This document shows positions 1 through 8,653 of a stretch of DNA of 64,000 nucleotides, in pieces. The DNA lies in NCBI GenBank assembly GCA_964369685.1, contig CAYJFB010000001.1:1-64000 (forward strand). The letters are read 5' to 3'. The first letter of the stretch is position 1. Every line of letters begins with the position of its first letter. The notes below the pieces were generated by a model, which made no database searches, was not told the origin of the DNA, and saw only the letters and a list, made by a program, of their open reading frames with translations. This stretch comes from Avidesulfovibrio sp964369685 (GTDB taxonomy: Bacteria > Desulfobacterota > Desulfovibrionia > Desulfovibrionales > Desulfovibrionaceae). The position numbers and the translations under genes are program-made.

Positions 1-28
1 TCTGTTACAAACCGTCTGTTACAAACCG
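1..28. repeat. Two tandem copies of a 14-bp unit
   Basis: The unit TCTGTTACAAACCG occurs twice head to tail, and a diverged partial copy follows. It lies just upstream of the first gene and is cut by the window edge, so more copies may lie outside. No function can be assigned. Confidence 0.8.
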
Positions 29-52
29 TTTGTTTGGCAAAAAGGATTTGTG

Positions 53-739
53 ATGCGCTATTATCCTCTGTTGCTCAATACGCACGGGCAATCGTGTTTG
101 ATTGTCGGTGTCGGTGATGTCGGTCAACGCAAACTCGCAGACATCTTGACCAGCGATATTGCCACCGTTTTGGTGCTCGATCGCTTTTCGTTGTCTGATA
201 TGCCGTCGTCCCTTTTGACATTGTTGGATGATCCTCGGGTGCGTTACGAACAACGCGATGTGGCAAAAGAAGATATCGAAGCGGCAACACTGGTCTTTGC
301 CACCACAAACAACCCAACACTCAATACGCACATCGCATGCCTTTGCCAACAACACAACGTGTTGTGCAATATTGCGGATAATCCCACTGCAGGCTCTTTT
401 ATCGTCCCTGCAAAAGCGTGCCGCGGGCGCGTGACTTTGGCGATCTCCACACAAGCCGCAAGCCCTGCTTTGGCAAAACGATTGCGCGAAGATTTGGAAA
501 CGTGGCTTGAAACAAAACACGCACCGCTTGCCGAATTTATGGCACGAATCCGTCCTTTGGTACTGGATTTGAATTTGGGTACAACATATAACACAACCTT
601 GTTCAGAGCACTTGTAACCTCGTCTTTCGGTGATGCCTTGGGGGCAAAAGACAGGGAACAATGTGAACGCTTGGCAAAGGAACTCTTGCCTGAAGTTTTA
701 CAGACACATCTTGCGGAGTTGTTACATGGTCTTGTCTAA
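53..739 (+). CDS. Siroheme synthase N-terminal domain protein (precorrin-2 dehydrogenase type)
   Basis: This is probably the NAD-dependent precorrin-2 dehydrogenase (possibly also ferrochelatase) that makes sirohydrochlorin or siroheme from precorrin-2 in the cytoplasm. The N-terminus holds a dinucleotide-binding signature, G19-x-G21-xx-G24 followed by Q-R-K, then the family segment with SFIVPA and an RG-TLAIST-like stretch near residue 120. The 228 residues match CysG-N/Met8-type single-domain proteins; the uroporphyrinogen methylase half of CysG is absent. I chose the ATG at 53 because AAGGA lies 6 bases upstream; a GTG at 50 is possible. The gene overlaps hemX by 14 bp, so the two are probably co-translated. 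In sulfate reducers siroheme is also the precursor of heme, which fits this grouping. Confidence 0.85.
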   Translation: MRYYPLLLNTHGQSCLIVGVGDVGQRKLADILTSDIATVLVLDRFSLSDMPSSLLTLLDDPRVRYEQRDVAKEDIEAATLVFATTNNPTLNTHIACLCQQHNVLCNIADNPTAGSFIVPAKACRGRVTLAISTQAASPALAKRLREDLETWLETKHAPLAEFMARIRPLVLDLNLGTTYNTTLFRALVTSSFGDALGAKDREQCERLAKELLPEVLQTHLAELLHGLV

Positions 740-1574
740 TGAATGGGTCGGAAGTTTTTTGCTTGTTGTTGTGCATCTTTGTGCGTTGAGTATGGCTGCC
801 ACGCTGATAGCATCTCTTGCCAACCGCCCAACATTGAATCGATATGCATTTGGATTGATTGCGATTGCGTTTATTGTGCAGTGTCTTTTATGTTTTGTGC
901 TGATATGGAATAACGGTTTTACGGGATTGGAGCGCTCAAGTTATTTACAGTTTTTGGTTTGTATGTTGCTTGGAGGCGGCCTTTTTCTTTGGTTGAAAAA
1001 AACAACACCGTTTATTTTGTTGATGACGGCCTTTGTTGCACTGAGTGTTTGTCTTATCGGCTATTTTTTGCAAAATGGACACGCTGCGGTGATTCCAGAA
1101 AACGTGTCGGTGATGTTCACTGTGGCACATGTCGGTGGTTTTTTTAGCAGTTTTGCTTTACTCATGTTTGCTACGGGAGCGGGGGTTTTATTTTTGGTGC
1201 AAGAACGATTGCTCAAACTGAAAACTCGTCCTTCGTCTTTATATAAAGATTTTCCCGCATTGAGTGTTTTGGATAAAATCAATGCGTTATGTACTCTTAT
1301 TGGTTTTCCGCTTTTTACGGTGGCTTTGCTTTTTGGTTTTATCGGTGCCCGTGTGGCATGGGGAACGATTTTTTCCGGCGATCCCAAAGAATTGTTCAGT
1401 CTGTTTGTTTGGGCGTTGTTTGCTCTTTTGTTTCATCAACGTTTGGCAAAAGGCTGGCAAGGCCGTAAACCCGCCGTTTTGGCAATCTTGATATTTGTTG
1501 CAAGCGTGTTTTCCTTGATTGTGATTAACATGTTTGTCCCTACTCACCACAGTTTTTTCACCTATGCCGGTTGA
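726..1574 (+). CDS. hemX: CcsA/HemX-family membrane protein
   Basis: This is an integral membrane protein of 282 residues with about eight hydrophobic segments. It belongs to the cytochrome c assembly CcsA/HemX family. Near residue 220 it has a W-G-x4-GDPKE-x6-W segment recalling the WGxxWxWDPKE motif of that family, but the tryptophan-rich part is weakened, which favours HemX over a full heme lyase. Its place between a siroheme-synthase domain and hemA matches HemX of other bacteria, where it influences GluTR levels. The ATG at 726 is preceded by GGAG at good spacing and lies inside the previous gene. Confidence 0.8.
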   Translation: MVLSNEWVGSFLLVVVHLCALSMAATLIASLANRPTLNRYAFGLIAIAFIVQCLLCFVLIWNNGFTGLERSSYLQFLVCMLLGGGLFLWLKKTTPFILLMTAFVALSVCLIGYFLQNGHAAVIPENVSVMFTVAHVGGFFSSFALLMFATGAGVLFLVQERLLKLKTRPSSLYKDFPALSVLDKINALCTLIGFPLFTVALLFGFIGARVAWGTIFSGDPKELFSLFVWALFALLFHQRLAKGWQGRKPAVLAILIFVASVFSLIVINMFVPTHHSFFTYAG

Positions 1575-1575
1575 C

Positions 1576-2877
1576 ATGGAACAACATACTTATCTTGTAG
1601 GCTTAAGCCACCGCACAGCTGCTGTGGATGTGCGTGAGCGTTTTGCCCTCACTGCACATTGTACATCGGAGACTTGGGCTATTCCACTCGGACGTTCTTT
1701 TACTGCTTCGGGTGAACTGATCGCCGATGTGGAAGAAGTGCTTATTCTTTCAACATGTAACCGTGTTGAGCTTTTGGCTGTGGGGCGCGGCGCCGTACCC
1801 GAAGCCTTGATGAATGCCTGGGCTTTGGCTTGTCGATGTACAAGGGGCGATTTAGCGCCCCATGTTTATGTGTATCAAGATCAAAAAGCGATTGAACACG
1901 TTTTTTCTGTTGCCTGCAGTCTTGATTCTATGGTGCTCGGCGAACCGCAAATTCTGGGACAACTCAAAGACGCCTATCGAAAAGCCGCCGATGCCAAAAC
2001 AACAGGTCATATTCTGAATCGTATGTTGCACAAAGCTTTTTCGGTTGCCAAACGTGTGCGTAGTCAAACAGGGATCGCTTCCAGTGCCGTATCAATCAGC
2101 TATGCCGCTGTTGAACTTGCCAAACGCATTTTTGGCGATATGCACGGACGCTGTGCCATGTTGATCGGCGCGGGAGAAATGGCAGAACTTGCCGCAACCC
2201 ATTTGGTCAATGCCGGTGTGTCTAAAGTGTTGGTTGCCAATCGAACGTTGGCACACGGTATCGAATTGGCAAAACAGTTCAATGGTGAGGCGGTGCCTTT
2301 TGAAGGGCTTTTTGCACGTCTCCATGAAGCAGATATTGTGATCAGTTCAACAGGAGCAACAGAAGCCGTCGTGACCGCTGATGATGTGCTTGGTGTGCTT
2401 GCACAACGTAAAAACAGTCCCATCTTTTTTATTGACATTGCCGTGCCGCGAGATATTGATCCTGCCGTTAATACACTTGATAACGTGTATCTTTATGATA
2501 TTGACGATTTGCAAGAAGTTGTCGAAGAAAATCTGGAACATCGTCGCGGAGAAGCCACCAAAGCCCATGTTCTGGTTGCTGCAGAAGTGGATGCTTTTTG
2601 TCTCTGGCTCCATTCATTGAGCTTGCAACCGATGATCATGGCGTTGTTGGAGCACTTTGATGGAGTCGCCCAAACAGAATTGGAAAAAACGCTCAAACGA
2701 CTCGGTCATGTTTCCCCGGAAACAGAACAAGCCCTCCAAATCATGATGCATGCCATTGTCGCGAAATTGGCTCACGCACCGCTGTCATTTCTTAAAGAAG
2801 CACACACAAAAGGCCAGATCCAACAACTCGGCCTGGTGCAAAATCTTTTTCATCTCGAAAAAACAAACGATGTGTAA
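1576..2877 (+). CDS. hemA: Glutamyl-tRNA reductase
   Basis: HemA reduces glutamyl-tRNA(Glu) to glutamate-1-semialdehyde with NADPH, the first committed step of tetrapyrrole synthesis. The N-terminal catalytic domain shows the H-R-T motif at residues 12-14 and the nucleophilic cysteine C61 in the sequence LSTCNRVEL. A GAGEMAELAA nucleotide-binding motif follows near residue 200, then a C-terminal helical dimerisation region. The length of 433 residues is normal. The start follows the hemX stop by one base; an in-frame ATG at 1564 would overlap hemX, and neither has a clear ribosome-binding site, so translational coupling is likely. Confidence 0.95.
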   Translation: MEQHTYLVGLSHRTAAVDVRERFALTAHCTSETWAIPLGRSFTASGELIADVEEVLILSTCNRVELLAVGRGAVPEALMNAWALACRCTRGDLAPHVYVYQDQKAIEHVFSVACSLDSMVLGEPQILGQLKDAYRKAADAKTTGHILNRMLHKAFSVAKRVRSQTGIASSAVSISYAAVELAKRIFGDMHGRCAMLIGAGEMAELAATHLVNAGVSKVLVANRTLAHGIELAKQFNGEAVPFEGLFARLHEADIVISSTGATEAVVTADDVLGVLAQRKNSPIFFIDIAVPRDIDPAVNTLDNVYLYDIDDLQEVVEENLEHRRGEATKAHVLVAAEVDAFCLWLHSLSLQPMIMALLEHFDGVAQTELEKTLKRLGHVSPETEQALQIMMHAIVAKLAHAPLSFLKEAHTKGQIQQLGLVQNLFHLEKTNDV

Positions 2878-2887
2878 AGCATTTCGT

Positions 2888-2947
2888 CCTTTGATTCTGC
2901 GGCGTATTCCAAGGCGTTGTCTTGTTTATGCGCCGCAGAATCAAAGG
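2888..2947. repeat. Intergenic inverted repeat, family 1 (GCGGCG element)
   Basis: A perfect 17-bp inverted repeat (2888-2904 and 2931-2947) encloses a 26-bp loop. The arm contains TTGATTCTGCGGCG, closely matching the arm at 27281-27294. It follows hemA and probably forms a strong hairpin in both transcripts; there is no T-run long enough for a textbook terminator. Confidence 0.85.
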
Positions 2948-2982
2948 GTTTTGGGAGGCATTCTTTTCTTTACAGACATCCA

Positions 2983-3046
2983 TGACCGAAAAAGACCGTA
3001 AAATCTGACGCAGAGATAACCGAAAAAGCGTTTATGTGAACACACT
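2983..3046 (-). repeat. Dispersed intergenic repeat, family 2
   Basis: Read on the minus strand this segment contains CTTTTTCGGTTATCTCTGCG followed by TCAG, shared with 10605-10705 and 56909-56972. It fills the end of the convergent gap between hemA and sdaA. Confidence 0.7.
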
Positions 3047-4429
3047 CTAGCATTCGACAACACTGACGGCGAGGCCGCCTAAGGACGTTTCTTTAAATTT
3101 GTTGTGCATGTCTCGTCCTGTTTCTGCCATGGCTGCAATCGCAGCATCCAAAGACACACGTTGTAACCCCGGTGTGATACACCGCGCCAACAATGCGGCA
3201 TTGTACGCTTTGACGACCCCCATCGCGTTTCGCTCAATACAAGGAATTTGCACAAAACCCTGTACCGGATCGCACGTTAAACCCAAGTGATGTTCCAAAG
3301 CAATTTCCGCCGCAGAGGCGATCAGTTGGGCATTATTGCCCTGTGCGTTGGCGTAAAACGCCGCGGCCATGGCCGACGCAACCCCAACTTCACCTTGGCA
3401 ACCAACCTCAGCCCCGGCAATGCTCGCATTGTGTTTCGCTAAAAAACCGACTGCTGCGGCAGCAAGCAAACCTTCACGCAACGCCCGATCCCCTACACCA
3501 AACTGATGACGCAACGCATACATCATTGCCGGGACAACACCCGAAGCACCGCACGTCGGCGCCGTGACAATCACACCGCCTGATGCGTTTTCTTCCGCCG
3601 TGGCAAAAGCATACGCATTGAGGTTTGCCAACATGCGTTCTTCAGGTAAGGCCAGTCGAGCCGCATGTTGTTGAATACTGCGAGCTTTACGAACAACACG
3701 CAACGAACCCGGTAAAATGCCTTCTGCATTCAAACCGCGCCGTACACTGTCTTCCATACGCGCCAACATGTCGTCTATGTGGTGTAAAATATTTGGTCGA
3801 CTTACGCCTGTCAGTGCCATTTCGTTTTCTAATAACACCTCATGCAATGCAAGTCCCGTACAGTCTACAATTGAAAGCAATTCAGCCATAGAGGAATAGG
3901 CATGGGCAGGTTGACGCACGTCTTGAGTTGTTTGCATCTCTTCCATGCCCTTCCACTGGATAAAACCACCGCCTGTTGAGTAGTATTCCAAAGAAAAAAG
4001 GCTACACCCAAGTGTGTCCGATAAATCAATGGTCAATGTGTTGCTGAAAGGCGCGTCGTAGACAATCGCGTCATAAACCACATCGTCCAAATGTACATCA
4101 ATCGTTGCTCCTGCAAGGTCTGCAGTGTGTTTTTTTTCTGTAGCCAACGCTTGCAGCAGTGCAGGAGGGCAGGCTTCAGGTGTGTGTCCAAGCAATCCGG
4201 CCAGCACTGCCGTTGCCGTGCCGTGTCCTTTGCCGGTTGCACTCAATGAGCCAAACAAGCGAACTTGAAAATGTGCGCCTCGGACTCGCACTGCATCGGG
4301 AAGCGCCAAACACCGACAGTAAAAATCATAACCCGCACGCATGGGGCCTATCGTGTGTGAACTGGAGGGGCCGGGGCCGATTTTAAAAAAATCAAATAAA
4401 GACGTCGTGATTGCCGTGCGTTGGCTCAT
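3047..4429 (-). CDS. sdaA: L-serine dehydratase, single-chain iron-sulfur type
   Basis: The enzyme deaminates L-serine to pyruvate and ammonia using an oxygen-sensitive 4Fe-4S cluster. The N-terminal beta half carries the GPGPSSSHTIGP signature, and the alpha half carries APTCGASG and a second cysteine pair in TCDPVQGFVQIPC, the expected cluster ligands. At 460 residues both halves are fused, as in Gram-negative SdaA. The ATG at 4429 is preceded by an AAGAGG ribosome-binding site, so the upstream in-frame extension is not used. It lies 98 bp downstream of ptsI on the same strand; both products converge on pyruvate metabolism. Confidence 0.94.
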   Translation of the reverse strand: MSQRTAITTSLFDFFKIGPGPSSSHTIGPMRAGYDFYCRCLALPDAVRVRGAHFQVRLFGSLSATGKGHGTATAVLAGLLGHTPEACPPALLQALATEKKHTADLAGATIDVHLDDVVYDAIVYDAPFSNTLTIDLSDTLGCSLFSLEYYSTGGGFIQWKGMEEMQTTQDVRQPAHAYSSMAELLSIVDCTGLALHEVLLENEMALTGVSRPNILHHIDDMLARMEDSVRRGLNAEGILPGSLRVVRKARSIQQHAARLALPEERMLANLNAYAFATAEENASGGVIVTAPTCGASGVVPAMMYALRHQFGVGDRALREGLLAAAAVGFLAKHNASIAGAEVGCQGEVGVASAMAAAFYANAQGNNAQLIASAAEIALEHHLGLTCDPVQGFVQIPCIERNAMGVVKAYNAALLARCITPGLQRVSLDAAIAAMAETGRDMHNKFKETSLGGLAVSVVEC

Positions 4430-4527
4430 GTTGGCCTCTTTGTGTCTTTTATGGAAGGGATTTTCTATGAAAAAGCCCTCCATAGAACACGTCCGAATCA
4501 TGGAGGGGAAATGATAAAAATACAACG

Positions 4528-6165
4528 CTACAATAGGCTTATTTGTTCACGTAACGATAAAATATCGGTCGGTGTTACCGAAAGTTCATCCACACCGATT
4601 TGAACAAAAAACTCTGTCAGTGCCGTGTCTGCGGCAAGTTCACCGCAAATTCCGCACCAAATATTGTGTTTATGTGCGTTGGTACACACCAATTCAATCA
4701 ACCGCAACACCGCTTCGTCATGGATGTTACAAAATTCGGCAATGCTTTCGTTTTGTCTGTCGATGGCAAGGGTATATTGCGTCAGATCGTTTGTGCCCAT
4801 GCTGAAAAAATCCACTTCTTGTGCGAGCACGTCACTCATAATGGCTGCGGCCGGTGTTTCAATCATGATGCCGACAGGAATATCGCCTTTAAAAGGTATC
4901 TTTGCTGCTTCAAGCTCTGCTTTCACTTCTGCCATGATGGCTTTAGCTCGTTGTACCTCTTTGAGGCATGTGATCATTGGCAGCATAATAAGAATGTTCC
5001 CATGGCACGCCGCACGGTACAATGCGCGAAGTTGCGTTTTAAACACTTCGGGACGACTCAGACAAATACGTATGGCACGCATACCAAGTGCAGGATTTTC
5101 TTCTTGTGGCAATTGGAAATATGGAGCTTGTTTATCTGCACCGATATCGAGGGTGCGAATGATCACTTCTTTGCCGTTCATCTTGCGTGCCACATGACTG
5201 TACGCTTCATACTGCACGGTTTCTGAAGGATAATCGGTGCTTTCAAGATACAAAAATTCGCTGCGGAAAAGACCGATACCTTCTGCGTCGTTGTTGAGTA
5301 CGGCTTCAACATCGGCTCCCGATCCGATGTTGGCATACAACTTGACTTTTTGTCCCGAACGAGTGCGCGTTTCTTTACCGCGAAAGGCTTCAAGACGCTG
5401 AGCGTCTTCTTCCAGTTGTTGTTTCTTGGCTTGCATGGCGGCCAGCGTGGCTTCGTCGGGATTGACAATCAGCTCGCCCGTATTGCCGTCGACCACGACA
5501 AAGGCACCGTTCAATGAGGGATTGAGTTGTTCTTTCAATCCGATAATGGCAGGAATCCCCAAAATTCTGGCAAAAATGGCTGTGTGTGAATTTTTACTGC
5601 CCTCAGAGGTCACAAGCGCACAAATTTTGTTGCGATCGCACTGAGCTGTTTCACTTGGGGTAAAATCTACGCCTGCAAGCACAAGTAAGTTTGCGTCGTC
5701 TGTATTTGATGTCTGTTCGGAAGATTCTGTCTTTTTCCCTCGTAAGATGTCTAAAACTCTTCGAGAAATGTCTTCAACGTCTGCCGCACGAGCCTGCATA
5801 TAGGCGTCGTCCATATTGGCAAACATCTCGGAGAACTGTGCGGCCGCTTGACTGAGTGCATATTCCGCACACGCTTTTTCATTTTTGATGGTGTCTGTGA
5901 TGGCGTCGCGGTAGTCTGTGTCGTCTAACATCATTTGATGCACTTCAAAAAGCATGGCGTTTTCTTCACCCAAGCTTTCTTTGGTTTTTTCTGCAATCAC
6001 ACCAAGTTGTTCGATAGCTTTGAGGCGACTGTTTTCAAAACGTATCAATTCTGCTTCTATATTATCAGTTGCACAAAAATCAACCTTTAAGTCCGACTGT
6101 ATCGAAAAAGAGAGCCGTCCGATCGCTATCCCACGCGAAACACCTTTACCATGCAAAGAATTCAT
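4528..6165 (-). CDS. ptsI: PTS enzyme I (phosphoenolpyruvate-protein phosphotransferase)
   Basis: Enzyme I takes phosphate from phosphoenolpyruvate and passes it to HPr. The 545-residue protein shows the N-terminal PEP-utilising half, the phospho-histidine motif SHTAIFAR near residue 190, and a C-terminal TIM-barrel with GLFRSEFLY and the catalytic cysteine motif CGICGEL near residue 505. No GAF domain is present, so it is the carbohydrate-type enzyme I and not PtsP. AGGGG precedes the ATG. No HPr or enzyme II gene is visible nearby, so whether it serves sugar uptake or only regulation cannot be told. Confidence 0.95.
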   Translation of the reverse strand: MNSLHGKGVSRGIAIGRLSFSIQSDLKVDFCATDNIEAELIRFENSRLKAIEQLGVIAEKTKESLGEENAMLFEVHQMMLDDTDYRDAITDTIKNEKACAEYALSQAAAQFSEMFANMDDAYMQARAADVEDISRRVLDILRGKKTESSEQTSNTDDANLLVLAGVDFTPSETAQCDRNKICALVTSEGSKNSHTAIFARILGIPAIIGLKEQLNPSLNGAFVVVDGNTGELIVNPDEATLAAMQAKKQQLEEDAQRLEAFRGKETRTRSGQKVKLYANIGSGADVEAVLNNDAEGIGLFRSEFLYLESTDYPSETVQYEAYSHVARKMNGKEVIIRTLDIGADKQAPYFQLPQEENPALGMRAIRICLSRPEVFKTQLRALYRAACHGNILIMLPMITCLKEVQRAKAIMAEVKAELEAAKIPFKGDIPVGIMIETPAAAIMSDVLAQEVDFFSMGTNDLTQYTLAIDRQNESIAEFCNIHDEAVLRLIELVCTNAHKHNIWCGICGELAADTALTEFFVQIGVDELSVTPTDILSLREQISLL

Positions 6166-6203
6166 ATCATCCCCTAAAAAATGTTTTTATTTTTATTTAT
6201 TGA

Positions 6204-6233
6204 GAGGCCGCACCTTATAGAAAGCACGGCCTC
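6204..6233. other. Hairpin between uspA and ptsI
   Basis: GAGGCCG and CGGCCTC form a 7-bp stem around a 16-base loop downstream of uspA. The flanks are A/T rich, but the T-run is on the wrong side for a classical terminator of uspA. It may end or stabilise the uspA transcript. Confidence 0.4.
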
Positions 6234-6291
6234 ACAAAATATATTCATCAAAAAATAAAATATATATCCAAATTAATAAACCATGATGTTT

Positions 6292-6747
6292 TTATTCCGA
6301 AAAATCGTCGTTGGGACGAATGGTTATAACAGGGCATTTGGCATTTTTAACAATTTTTTCGGCAACAGAACCAAAGAGAATCAAATCAATCCCTTTACGT
6401 CCGCGTGTACCCATGACAATCAAATCTGCACCTTCAGTTTCTGCCAGAGTTAAAATTTCTTCAGCCGCATAACCGACGACCACAAGACCTCGAACATCAA
6501 CATCTTTAAAGTTTTCGGCAACAAATTCAGCCATGGAACGTTCCGCACCCGAAACAATTTCACCGACAAAATTATCAATGGTGTTTGGCGGAACATGAAA
6601 ACCTGTGTATTGAGTGAGTGTGGGCGCGGCATACACCGCAACAATTTTTGCATCTGCAAGTTTTGCCAGCATACTTGCGTATTCGGCGACTTGCTTACTA
6701 TGGTCGGACAAATCAAGAGCACAAACAATTTTTTTAATTTGAGTCAT
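6292..6747 (-). CDS. Universal stress protein, UspA family
   Basis: This is a 151-residue single-domain USP. The C-terminal ATP-binding signature GTRGRKGIDLILFGS-V (G-2x-G-9x-G-S) is intact, so it probably binds ATP as in the MJ0577 subgroup. The ATG at 6747 has a GGGAGG ribosome-binding site, which decides against the upstream in-frame ATG. It is divergent from the gadC-gadB operon and shares its upstream region, suggesting induction under the same stress. Confidence 0.9.
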   Translation of the reverse strand: MTQIKKIVCALDLSDHSKQVAEYASMLAKLADAKIVAVYAAPTLTQYTGFHVPPNTIDNFVGEIVSGAERSMAEFVAENFKDVDVRGLVVVGYAAEEILTLAETEGADLIVMGTRGRKGIDLILFGSVAEKIVKNAKCPVITIRPNDDFSE

Positions 6748-7094
6748 ATCAACCTCCCATGAGAATGATGTCATGTTGATGCATCGTTTTTAGTTTTTTA
6801 CAGGCGTTTTTGCTTCATATAAAGGCATTATTATCTCATAGAACAGGTGCTTTTACCTTTATAATATACAAAACCTGTGTATGTTGAAAAGATACTTTAC
6901 GATAGAAGATTTTTTACAATAGAGCAAGAAAAAAGGAAGAATACGCAAAAGATTTTTTATCAACTGGTTATAGGCTGTCCGTATGACTCTTTTGGAAACA
7001 ATTTATTGGATTGATAATTTATCGTTGTACAACACAAAATCATTGAATCAAATGCTGTACGAATCTACATCAAACAAGAGAGGAGGTGCAGAGC
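6748..7094. promoter_or_regulatory. Divergent uspA/gadC control region
   Basis: This AT-rich 347-bp gap holds both promoters. A TATAAT at 6860-6865 sits inside an inverted repeat ACAGGT (6843-6848) / ACCTGT (6873-6878), an arrangement expected for an operator over a -10 box, although no good -35 box is seen. A strong AGGAGG (7081-7086) precedes the gadC ATG. No gene is visible here. Confidence 0.45.
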
Positions 7095-8564
7095 ATGTCA
7101 AAGACAAAAACAGCACTGAAAAGCGTTTCTGTGGCGACCCTTGGTTTGATGACCGTCGCATCTGTGGTGAGTTTACGCGGATTGCCCATGATGGCGGCTG
7201 AGGGTTTTTCAATGATTTTTTATATTTTGTTTGCCACACTGGTTTTTCTGCTGCCTGCGGCGATGGTTTCGGCAGAGCTTGGCAGCGCGTTTGGCAAGCA
7301 AAAAGGTGGTGTCTATACATGGGTCAAGGCCGCTTTCGGATCACGATGGGGGTTTACGGCCATTTGGTTACAATGGATTCAAAATGTGGTTTGGTATCCA
7401 ACTGTTTTGGCTTATGCCGCCGCGTGTTTGGCCTATGTTTTTTTTGATCCAAAATTGGCGGCAGACGGTTCATATACGGGGCTAGTCATTTTTGTGATTT
7501 ATTGGTTGGCAACGTTTGTGGCGTTACGTGGATCGGCTGCGGTCAATGCCGTGACGCGTTATGGTGTGCTTTTGGGGACGTTATTGCCGGGAATTTTAAT
7601 CATTGGTTTTGGGGCGTTTTGGGTTTTTGCGGAAAATCCCATAGCACTGTTCAATGGAGAGACACTGCAACAAACAAAAGATCTCGTGCATGTGCATCCG
7701 AGTTTTTTTCCACATCTTACAGGTCTTGGCAGTATTGCTTTTCTTGCAGGGATTGTTTTGCTTTTTGCGGGTGTTGAAGTGCAGGCCGTACAAGCGGCAG
7801 ACATGAACAATCCTGCCAAAGAATTTCCTGCGGCCATGTTTTTGGCTTCTGCCATTATTGTGGTGCTTTTTCTTCTTGGTTCTGCGGCTGTGGCTGTCGT
7901 TATTCCTGCGAAAGAAATCAGTCTTACGGCAGGGTTAATGCAAGCGTTTCAGGTGATGTTCAGTCATTTTGGCCTGGAAGATTTCACGCCTGTTCTTGGA
8001 ATCTTGATGGCTTTTGGTGCTATTGGCGGAGTGATGTCTTGGGTTACGGGGCCGAGCCGTGGGCTTTTGCAAACGGCACAAGAAGGTGAAATTCCACCGC
8101 TTATGGCAAAAGTCAACGCCGCGGGTTCTCCCACAACATTATTATTTATTCAAGCCATTATTGTTTCTTGTCTTGCTTCGTTATATTTTGTCATGGACAA
8201 TGTCAGCGTTGCTTTTTTTGTTCTTTCGGCAATGACGGCAACATTATATTTAGCGATGTATATGCTCATGTTTGCCGCGGCTATTTATTTGCGGATCAAG
8301 CAACCTGATTTGCCGCGTGCGTACACCATTCCGGGAGGGGTGTGCGGCATGTTCTTTGTGGCAGGCATTGGTTTTATTGGTGTGACTTTTGCGCTTGTTG
8401 TGGGTTTTTTTCCGCCGTCAAACTTACCTGTAGGGAATCCTGAATTGTATGTCGGGCTTGTTGCTGCGGGTATGATTGTCTTTATCGGCTTACCTCAACT
8501 CATTCAAACAATGAAAAAAACTGAATGGAAAACATCGCAACCAGATTCTACAACCACACAATAA
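7095..8564 (+). CDS. gadC: Glutamate:GABA antiporter, GadC type
   Basis: This is a 489-residue APC-superfamily transporter with about 12 membrane segments. Its N-terminal hydrophobic segment with LRGLPMMAAEGF and its position directly before glutamate decarboxylase identify it as the exchanger that imports glutamate and exports GABA. The pair consumes one cytoplasmic proton per cycle. AGGAGG lies 8 bases before the ATG. The last 15 residues after the final helix form a polar tail, shorter than the C-plug of E. coli GadC, so pH gating may differ. Confidence 0.88.
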   Translation: MSKTKTALKSVSVATLGLMTVASVVSLRGLPMMAAEGFSMIFYILFATLVFLLPAAMVSAELGSAFGKQKGGVYTWVKAAFGSRWGFTAIWLQWIQNVVWYPTVLAYAAACLAYVFFDPKLAADGSYTGLVIFVIYWLATFVALRGSAAVNAVTRYGVLLGTLLPGILIIGFGAFWVFAENPIALFNGETLQQTKDLVHVHPSFFPHLTGLGSIAFLAGIVLLFAGVEVQAVQAADMNNPAKEFPAAMFLASAIIVVLFLLGSAAVAVVIPAKEISLTAGLMQAFQVMFSHFGLEDFTPVLGILMAFGAIGGVMSWVTGPSRGLLQTAQEGEIPPLMAKVNAAGSPTTLLFIQAIIVSCLASLYFVMDNVSVAFFVLSAMTATLYLAMYMLMFAAAIYLRIKQPDLPRAYTIPGGVCGMFFVAGIGFIGVTFALVVGFFPPSNLPVGNPELYVGLVAAGMIVFIGLPQLIQTMKKTEWKTSQPDSTTTQ

Positions 8565-8653
8565 TTTTATTTCTGTGAAAAATAAAACAGTTCAGATCAT
8601 TACATGTTGTCAAGAGAACCATTCAATATACATGAATAATGGAGGTTCAAACA

